Source of the DNA: an uncultured Rothia sp.
GTDB lineage: Bacteria > Actinomycetota > Actinomycetes > Actinomycetales > Micrococcaceae
Direction of reading: 5' to 3'
Assembly: GCF_937976295.1 (NCBI RefSeq)
Contig: NZ_CALJRY010000084.1
Location: forward strand, 1-6,982
Length of the DNA: 6,982 nt
Part shown: positions 1-4,715 of the stretch, piece by piece
Layout of the letters: every line of letters begins with the position of its first letter
How positions within the stretch are numbered: position 1 is the stretch's first letter
Notes under the pieces: generated by a model
What the model saw: the letters and a program-made list of their open reading frames with translations, nothing else
What the model was told of the DNA's origin: nothing
Databases searched by the model: none
Translations under genes and position numbers: made by a program

Positions 1-141
1 ATAATGGGGGTCCCAGCCGATAAGACCGATAAGCCGGTCCGAAGCCCGCCGCAGGGCAAGGGCAAGCTTCGGATCCTGCTCACTATCCCCTATAAGGGTT
101 TGGAGGTCTGACAGGCTTGCGCAATACTGGTTTTCAGACAT
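1..141 (-). CDS. Head-tail connector (gp6-like adaptor), 3' end outside window
   Basis: The first 47 codons are visible, starting at the ATG at 141-139; the frame is still open at the window edge. A near-perfect AAGGAGG lies 6 bases upstream (154-148), so the start is secure. The visible protein begins MSENQYCASLSDLQTLIG and continues as a helical segment ending in ALRRASDRLIGLIGW. This resembles the N-terminus of the small helical head-tail connector (gp6-like) family, in which a short 'DL..L' motif is followed by a helix and a Gly-Trp turn. Members form a ring under the portal that closes the filled head and receives the tail. Position supports the call, because the gene lies two genes after the capsid gene, the usual place for connectors. 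Only the N-terminal third or so is present, so family assignment is tentative. Confidence 0.62.
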   Translation of the reverse strand, partial: MSENQYCASLSDLQTLIGDSEQDPKLALALRRASDRLIGLIGWDPHY

Positions 142-159
142 AACAAGCCTCCTTACCGA

Positions 160-375
160 TTAATCTTTGGTTTTCTTACCGGCCGACGGTTTCACAATAT
201 ACGGGTTATCTTCCGTTACGGGAGTTTCCTTACCCGTATCTTTGCGTATAGCCGTGGTGGACGGTACCTGCTTCGTGATCAGCAGGTTACCGTCCTCGTC
301 TATCAGCCTGGCACGGTAAGCGTCTGGCCGCGTGTAGCGAACGCTATCAATGATGAGCATCTCTTCTTCCATCAC
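160..375 (-). CDS. Small post-capsid protein, function unknown
   Basis: A 71-residue, charged, soluble protein with no signal peptide or membrane segment. It begins with an acidic patch (MEEEM), then LIIDSVRYTRPDAYRARLID, a Gly-Asn turn, and a Lys-rich C-terminus (SAGKKTKD). The start is uncertain: GTG at 375 has GAGG (387-384) 8 bases upstream; ATG at 372 shares it at 11 bases; ATG at 360 would give a protein starting MLIIDSVRY, which matches the common pattern of a short hydrophobic strand followed by 'RY..-D'. Small proteins of this kind often follow the major capsid gene in actinobacterial HK97-type phages and are usually left unnamed. Its place 18 bases after the capsid stop and 18 bases before the connector suggests a virion or head-completion role, for example decoration or connector assembly, but nothing in the sequence proves it. 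Confidence 0.7.
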   Translation of the reverse strand: MMEEEMLIIDSVRYTRPDAYRARLIDEDGNLLITKQVPSTTAIRKDTGKETPVTEDNPYIVKPSAGKKTKD

Positions 376-393
376 ATTACCGTCCTCTACGTT

Positions 394-1617
394 TTAGCCC
401 TGGGCGAGCTTAGCAACGCACAGTTGGGCCGGCTTGCGGATCATTTGCAATGCGCGCATTTCTGCCCTGATGTAGGACAGGTTGCGCTGCGCGTAATCCT
501 TGTGCTGATTGAATACGGCGATATTGAGTGCTTCGTAGACGAGCAGCTGAATTACGCTGAAATCGCCGATGATGGCGGTTCCTTTTTCGAGGTAGGAGGA
601 TTCCAGGCGGGGGATTGACCATACGGTTGGGTCGCCGGAGGCGAAGGGGCCTGCTCCCAGATACCGGCCGTTCTTATCCTGCAGGAGGTCGAGAGCCTCG
701 TTATCCTCAGGATTCATGACAACTGCCTGTGGAGTTGTACCGGACGTGGTAGACAGGAGGGTCTTTGCCTTACGCAGGGTAGTAGCGATATCTGTGTCAA
801 ATGCCTGGTTGAGGACGCCGGTAGTGTGCAGGATACCTGCAGGTTCGTCTGCAGATCCGGACCCGTTAATCAGCGTTTTCTCGATTACGTCAAGCAGGTT
901 AGCTTCAAGCTCCCCGTCGATGATGCCGACGAGTGCACCGTCGTCGGAGAGTTCCTGGTTCGTGATTTCCAAGCCATCTGCATAGGTAAACGCTTTAGCG
1001 TCTGCCGTAGCTGTGGTAAGGGTACTCAGTGGCTTAAGCCCGCCTTTAGCGTCCGTACCAGTGGTTGTTTTTGCCTCGCCGGTGATGCTGGCGTTGTTAG
1101 TGACTGCCCGGAGCTGACGGTACTGCAGCCATGGGCTGTTGGTTGTGCCCTGGTAGATCAGGTCGAGGATCGTGCGCGGTTTACGGTATGTCAGATCATC
1201 GATACCTTCAACATATTCTGGGCGGGAGGCGCCGGGGATTCCGGTGTTGAGCGGATCGGCTTTCAGTACGCGCTGGCCAGAAGCAACGTCCTTGACGGCG
1301 AAGTTGACGACACCGTTTTTGGATTCGAATCCGTGAGGGTGGTCTTCGCGGAAGCCGCGTACTTCGTCGGACTTGACGAACTTTTCGCCGATGGTGAACT
1401 TCCCTTCGAGCATGGTTGATGTTTCTCCTTCGTTATGGGTTGCTGCGCGGAGTGTGGCAGCGGTTTTCTTGGCTGAGCTCATTGCTGTTTTTAGCTGCTG
1501 GATCTGCCGGCTGATTTCTTCTGCGCGGCTGATTTCCTTTTCGGTAAGGTTGGTGCCTTTCTTTTCGAGGTTTTCCGCCTCAGCCACCAGTGCCTTGAGT
1601 GTTTCCTGACGATTCAT
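394..1617 (-). CDS. Major capsid protein, HK97 fold, with N-terminal delta-like coiled coil
   Basis: A 407-residue major head protein. Residues 1-60 are helical and charged (LKALVAEAENLEKKG, then EISRAEEISRQIQQLKTA) and look like the delta/scaffold domain that HK97-type capsid proteins carry and lose to the prohead protease. A flexible linker (about 60-115) leads into the shell domain. Recognisable shell features are the ITGEAK segment of the E-loop (about residue 178), FTYADGLEITNQELSDD, the helix ending in TLINGSGSADEPAGIL, and the C-terminal strands around AIIGDFS and IRAEMR. The length is normal for an HK97 protein with a delta domain. The ATG shares one base with the protease TGA stop, and AAAGGAG (1632-1626) lies 8 bases upstream, so the two are probably translationally coupled. 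Sampled codons are mostly C-ending, as expected for a very highly expressed protein. Confidence 0.95.
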   Translation of the reverse strand: MNRQETLKALVAEAENLEKKGTNLTEKEISRAEEISRQIQQLKTAMSSAKKTAATLRAATHNEGETSTMLEGKFTIGEKFVKSDEVRGFREDHPHGFESKNGVVNFAVKDVASGQRVLKADPLNTGIPGASRPEYVEGIDDLTYRKPRTILDLIYQGTTNSPWLQYRQLRAVTNNASITGEAKTTTGTDAKGGLKPLSTLTTATADAKAFTYADGLEITNQELSDDGALVGIIDGELEANLLDVIEKTLINGSGSADEPAGILHTTGVLNQAFDTDIATTLRKAKTLLSTTSGTTPQAVVMNPEDNEALDLLQDKNGRYLGAGPFASGDPTVWSIPRLESSYLEKGTAIIGDFSVIQLLVYEALNIAVFNQHKDYAQRNLSYIRAEMRALQMIRKPAQLCVAKLAQG

Positions 1618-1859
1618 CAGATCGTCTCCTTTCCGGCTACGAGAGCCTTTATCAACTGTGCGGCTAAGGCCTGCCGCTTTTTCTTCGCTGACTTCCCTTC
1701 CGAATCGTCTGGTGTTTCTTCATCGCCAGCGTTTCCTCCGGGAGTGTCTGTGGAAGTATCATCGTCGTCGCTCGTGTCGTTCTCATCTATGAATTGTGAG
1801 AGTTTGTCTACTGCCTGGTTGAGCAGATCGAGCGTGTCTTTGAGGTCGGTAAGATCCAT
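1617..1859 (-). CDS. Candidate nested scaffold protein, in frame within the protease gene
   Basis: An internal ATG at 1859-1857, in frame with the protease, has a perfect AAGGAG (1873-1868) 8 bases upstream, as good as any start in this window. It would give an 80-residue protein. The product begins MDLTDLKDTLDLLNQAVDKL, with hydrophobic residues at positions 3, 6, 10, 13, 17, 20 and 24, an unbroken a/d heptad pattern that starts right at the new N-terminus. An Asp/Glu/Thr/Ser-rich linker follows, then a basic amphipathic helix (KKKRQALAAQLIKALV). Lambda makes its scaffold Nu3 from an internal start in the protease gene C, and this has the same layout. The caution is that GAA-GGA-GAT codons for Glu-Gly-Asp naturally resemble a ribosome-binding site, so the signal may be incidental. 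Inference, not an established gene. Confidence 0.4.
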   Translation of the reverse strand: MDLTDLKDTLDLLNQAVDKLSQFIDENDTSDDDDTSTDTPGGNAGDEETPDDSEGKSAKKKRQALAAQLIKALVAGKETI

Positions 1860-2417
1860 ATCATCATCTCCTTCTTCTGGATCTTCTTGCGGGTCTGCAG
1901 TATCCTGCGGGTCCGGTTCATCAGCTTTCACTGAGATAAGCTGCGTATCCGGATTCGCACCTTTAAGAGTGAGGGATACTTCAGCAAGCTGGAAGCGGCT
2001 GATGTGCGCATTATTGTCGTCGTCGTATTCGATGTCGTTTTCGTTGACGAACCCGCCGATGCTGAATTCATGGACCCTGCCAGTTTTCATCAACCGGTAT
2101 GCCTGAACCGCGTTAGGATTGTCCATGTCCAGTTGGGCGTCTATCTGCAAACCGGTATCAGTTTCTTGGCCTTGTGCTGCTCCGAGATGGGACCAGATGT
2201 CTTCCCACTCGTGATCCCACAGGACAGGCAGAGGAGAATCATCGGTGAAGGTTTTGAGGCTTTCTTCAAAAGCGCCTTTCTCGATGATTTGGCCTTGTGA
2301 ATCTTTGGTGCCGAAGGTACTGACGATAGCGGTAAAGCTGCCCTCGCCGTCCGTTGTATCAACATCAGCTTTATAAGATACGCGCTTAAAGACGCGCTTA
2401 GGGGAGTGTCTGTTCAC
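1617..2417 (-). CDS. Prohead maturation protease (HK97 gp4-like) with acidic C-terminal extension
   Basis: Serine protease that cleaves the capsid delta domains and then itself inside the prohead. Counting 266 residues from the GTG at 2417, the core spans about 15-165. A candidate catalytic His69 lies in VLWDHEWE and a candidate Ser119 in HEFSIGGF; the family's conserved AEVSLT..GANP motif follows at 145-156. The GTG is preferred because AAAGGA (2432-2427) lies 9 bases upstream, while the earlier in-frame ATG at 2450 sits directly after a terminator T-run with no ribosome-binding site. The family core is usually about 160-200 residues; here about 100 more follow. They comprise an Asp/Glu-rich stretch, a heptad coiled coil (about 189-210), a second acidic stretch, and a basic helical tail (SAKKKRQALAAQLIKALVAG). 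That tail layout resembles a scaffold. The stop overlaps the capsid ATG by one base. Confidence 0.92.
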   Translation of the reverse strand: MNRHSPKRVFKRVSYKADVDTTDGEGSFTAIVSTFGTKDSQGQIIEKGAFEESLKTFTDDSPLPVLWDHEWEDIWSHLGAAQGQETDTGLQIDAQLDMDNPNAVQAYRLMKTGRVHEFSIGGFVNENDIEYDDDNNAHISRFQLAEVSLTLKGANPDTQLISVKADEPDPQDTADPQEDPEEGDDDMDLTDLKDTLDLLNQAVDKLSQFIDENDTSDDDDTSTDTPGGNAGDEETPDDSEGKSAKKKRQALAAQLIKALVAGKETI

Positions 2418-2426
2418 AGTATTTTG

Positions 2427-2432
2427 TCCTTT
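2427..2432 (-). promoter_or_regulatory. Ribosome-binding site that sets the protease start
   Basis: AAAGGA lies 9 bases before the GTG at 2417. It decides against the longer reading from ATG 2450, which has only a T-run upstream. Confidence 0.7.
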
Positions 2433-2450
2433 CTGCTCACTCCACGGCAT

Positions 2451-2485
2451 AAAAAAAGGGATAACACTATGTGGAGTGTTATCCC
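2451..2485 (-). terminator. Strong intrinsic terminator between portal and protease
   Basis: Read on the minus strand, GGGATAACACT and AGTGTTATCCC form a perfect 11-bp stem around a 6-base loop (CCACAT), followed at once by seven T. The stem begins 28 bases after the portal stop. The T-run is on the minus strand only, so the element points in the direction of the operon. It separates the packaging/portal genes from the protease and capsid genes. Either it is leaky, tuning expression between the two groups, or phage antitermination overrides it, or a promoter beyond it restarts transcription. I see no convincing promoter in the 96-base gap. Confidence 0.85.
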
Positions 2486-2513
2486 TGGGAAAATTTGAGA
2501 ATAGGCGATGGGT

Positions 2514-4511
2514 TTACCATTCGTATTCGAGGACGCAGGTGCAGCCTGCGACTTCGTCTACGTCCAGCCCACCGTCACCTGGCCAGCGGGCACCATTGGA
2601 AAACTCATCATCGATGCCTGTTGCTTCCCCATCCATTTGAGCGTGGGAAGGCCTCGGGTGAGCACTAGTAACCTGCCAGCGTTTAGTAACCAGCCCGGAG
2701 GCCTTCGCGGCATCCTGACGGCCAAAGCCAGCCGCGTTAGCGATAAGGCTGGCCGCCCAAGCAACAGCCGTACTGTCTTTCAACCGGTCAAGCAAACTCG
2801 TACGCGGATCGACGTCGCTATCCTCATCGTCATCAGGATTGGTTTCCATTTCGTCTAGGTTGGCGAAGCTGGTGAGCATGCCGTCGGCTATTTTGCTGGC
2901 GGCGTTTTGTCCTATCTTGGTCACGTAAGGTTTCATGACGCTGGCTGCCCAGCCGGATTGTTCCGGATTGTACTCAGCGAGCACGCTACGCGCCCCGGCG
3001 AGGGCTGACGCCCATGTAGACGGGTTGATTGCTTCCATCAGGATTGTGTCCCACTGGTCATGGAAGTCTTCCGGATCCTCGATATCATCATGAGATTGCA
3101 TCATCTTCACATAGATACTGCGCAGAGCTTCAACGAGGCTTTTCTCCTGTTTTTTCTTCACCGTATTCAGTTCGCTTAATGCTTGCTGGCGGACAAGATG
3201 CTGCCCAGGAGAAAGAGTCTTCATCTGTTGATGTTGAATATTCTGTTTGCCTGTATCAGTGGGGGAGGCAAGCCCGCCTTCAGTCACATTCAAGGGGGTA
3301 ATCAGCTGGTCAGTACCCTTAAGCTTAGGATAGTCCAAAGCAGCTCGTGCTTCCGCGCGAGTCAAGTATGGTCCGCCTACAGCAGTCTGCAGATAGGACG
3401 CCTGCTCAAGGAAACTGCCATTCATGGCACTGTTGCGGTCAAGCTCACCATAGATTTGATGGCCTTCGTCAGCCAGGGCGGGGATTATTTCCGCATTGAA
3501 TGCCTGACGGATCTCATCAATCACCGGCCCCAACGTCGGACCATACAGCATTTGGCGGAAAGCCGCTATATTGCTGAACGTACCCTGGCGCGCGCCCACC
3601 AACTCTGGAGGTATGTGGAATGCCCCGCAAACCTCGACGGTAGATAAACGCCGGCCTTCGATATCCTGGGCGTCGGCAGGCTTAATCGTATCGTTCAAGG
3701 ACACGTATTCCATACCATCTTCCAGGATTGGAGTGCCGCCGGCGGCCGACATACGGAAATCGCGCCACGATTGGACGAACTGTTCGCGTTTGACTGGCTC
3801 CCACCGTCCAGACGTAGCCTCGGGAGGGCGTTTAATATACCCGTTGAACTTTGGGCTCCTGTCCCATTGGGCGTTACGCCACTGGACAGCATGCGCCTGC
3901 TCTTCCAGGATCTGGCGCAAAGTCGTCAACGGGCTCACACCATTGCCTGTGTTTGCGCTCCACCCAGTAGAAATAGCGAGCTTTTCCGCTGACAAGTCTA
4001 CCGGCCCCTGAGCCAGATTCACCAGCACGCGCGTAATATTGCCTAAAGCGTCGCTTTTAATCGTCAGCAGTCGTGGCGGTATGCGCTGCAAGTAATACTC
4101 GTTATCCTCATTCACCAGCAAAGCAACGCAAAAGATGTCGTAGAGCATCAGGTCTGTGGTGATACGGTTCAGCAGGTTAAAGCTGGTGACACGTGCTTCA
4201 CGATGCGGGTATCTTAACAGCTGTTCGGCCAGGGAATCGTGGGCGCGAACACGGTCATCATCAGCTACACGCTCGTAGATCTTCCACGGCAACGCAGCCA
4301 CGTGTTTAGCAGCAAAACTAACTACTGTGCGTACAGCCGGCTGGGTTTTCCAAATCCTTTGAGCATTGATAAACCCGCTATTAGAGTAGCTCATCAATGG
4401 CGTACCGGGGTCTCTGACTGGCAGCCCCCAAGTGGTTTTTGTGTTCACGCCCGGCAGACTGCTGTCACCGATCGTGACAGTCTCACCGGTCGAAGAAATA
4501 AAATTAACCAT
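2514..4511 (-). CDS. Portal protein fused to a MuF-type head-morphogenesis domain
   Basis: A 665-residue protein starting MVNFISSTGETVTIG at the ATG at 4511, with AGGTGG (4523-4518) 6 bases upstream; the frame extends further upstream but that part overlaps the preceding gene and has no better start. Residues about 30-410 are an HK97-type portal: AVRTVVSFAAKHVAALPWKI near 60-78, FHIPPELVG near 298-306, and the end motif GGPYLTRAEARAALDYP near 379-395. Typical HK97 portals stop near here. Instead a helical region follows (about 440-600, with an acidic insert at 559-568), and then a C-terminal block with WQVTSAHPRPSHAQMDG (612-628), a D-E-F/pro-rich middle and a Cys-x-Cys pair (657, 659), the hallmark of MuF/SPP1-gp7 proteins. 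The portal forms the 12-subunit entry vertex; MuF proteins bind the portal and sit inside the head, so the fusion is functionally sensible. The start overlaps the preceding gene by 8 bases. Confidence 0.93.
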   Translation of the reverse strand: MVNFISSTGETVTIGDSSLPGVNTKTTWGLPVRDPGTPLMSYSNSGFINAQRIWKTQPAVRTVVSFAAKHVAALPWKIYERVADDDRVRAHDSLAEQLLRYPHREARVTSFNLLNRITTDLMLYDIFCVALLVNEDNEYYLQRIPPRLLTIKSDALGNITRVLVNLAQGPVDLSAEKLAISTGWSANTGNGVSPLTTLRQILEEQAHAVQWRNAQWDRSPKFNGYIKRPPEATSGRWEPVKREQFVQSWRDFRMSAAGGTPILEDGMEYVSLNDTIKPADAQDIEGRRLSTVEVCGAFHIPPELVGARQGTFSNIAAFRQMLYGPTLGPVIDEIRQAFNAEIIPALADEGHQIYGELDRNSAMNGSFLEQASYLQTAVGGPYLTRAEARAALDYPKLKGTDQLITPLNVTEGGLASPTDTGKQNIQHQQMKTLSPGQHLVRQQALSELNTVKKKQEKSLVEALRSIYVKMMQSHDDIEDPEDFHDQWDTILMEAINPSTWASALAGARSVLAEYNPEQSGWAASVMKPYVTKIGQNAASKIADGMLTSFANLDEMETNPDDDEDSDVDPRTSLLDRLKDSTAVAWAASLIANAAGFGRQDAAKASGLVTKRWQVTSAHPRPSHAQMDGEATGIDDEFSNGARWPGDGGLDVDEVAGCTCVLEYEW

Positions 4512-4692
4512 CTGCCACCACCTGCAGTACGAGAATTGAACGTCTGAATATGATAACCGTGCCCGGTATCTGCTGGCCGTCCGCCTGCACATCACGCAAC
4601 CGGATACGGCCCGGCCAACTAAAACGGGTCACACCAGACAGGCTGGACCCGTCAACCAGGTTCACAACAAGTTTCCGTCCTGGAAACCACAT
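4504..4692 (-). CDS. Sm-like small beta-barrel protein between terminase and portal
   Basis: A 62-residue protein starting MWFPGRKLVVNLVDG. The ATG at 4692 is chosen because AAGGAG (4705-4700) lies 7 bases upstream; an ATG six codons earlier (4710) has no ribosome-binding site and contains this one within its reading. The pattern is short alternating strands with glycines at turns: KLVVNLVDGSSLSG, RIRLRDVQ, GTVIIFRRSILVLQVV. This looks like an Sm/LSm-type barrel, in which a 'v.l.dG..l.G' first half is followed by 'g.v.I.r..I..i'. That is a visual pattern match, not a search result. Small unnamed genes are common between the large terminase and portal genes of actinobacterial phages. A virion, portal-associated or packaging role is possible; no catalytic motif is visible. 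It starts 23 bases after the terminase stop and overlaps the portal start, so it is probably coupled to portal translation. Confidence 0.72.
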   Translation of the reverse strand: MWFPGRKLVVNLVDGSSLSGVTRFSWPGRIRLRDVQADGQQIPGTVIIFRRSILVLQVVADG

Positions 4693-4699
4693 AAAATGT

Positions 4700-4705
4700 C
4701 TCCTT
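4700..4705 (-). promoter_or_regulatory. Ribosome-binding site that sets the Sm-like protein start
   Basis: AAGGAG is 7 bases before the ATG at 4692 and lies inside the longer reading from 4710, which favours the shorter protein. Confidence 0.7.
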
Positions 4706-4715
4706 CCCATACGAA

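Noticed and set aside
826..1419. A 197-codon open frame on the plus strand opposite the capsid gene
   Set aside because: It lies entirely antisense to a clear HK97 capsid protein; the translation is Cys-rich, has no recognisable motif, and has no ribosome-binding site. It is a by-product of the capsid gene's codon bias.
1744..2300. Plus-strand open frames opposite the protease gene, one very Ser-rich
   Set aside because: The Ser runs are the complement of Asp/Glu-rich codons in the protease tail; no independent coding evidence.
2418..2450. Longer protease N-terminus from ATG 2450
   Set aside because: The ATG follows the terminator T-run with no ribosome-binding site; GTG 2417 has AAAGGA at 9 bases.
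2486..2520. A promoter that would restart transcription beside the terminator
   Set aside because: No convincing -35/-10 pair at normal spacing; AT-rich bases here (TATTCT, ATTTTCC) are not enough.
2514..2680. A toxin or effector domain after the MuF domain, as in MuF polymorphic toxins
   Set aside because: The protein ends six residues after the Cys-x-Cys pair, leaving no room for a C-terminal toxin.
3183..4011. Overlapping plus-strand open frames of about 150 codons opposite the portal gene
   Set aside because: Antisense to conserved portal sequence, low-complexity translations without family features.
4512..4595. Longer portal N-terminus from 4595
   Set aside because: Those 28 residues overlap the Sm-like gene and are Arg/Tyr/Cys-rich without portal similarity; ATG 4511 has a good ribosome-binding site.
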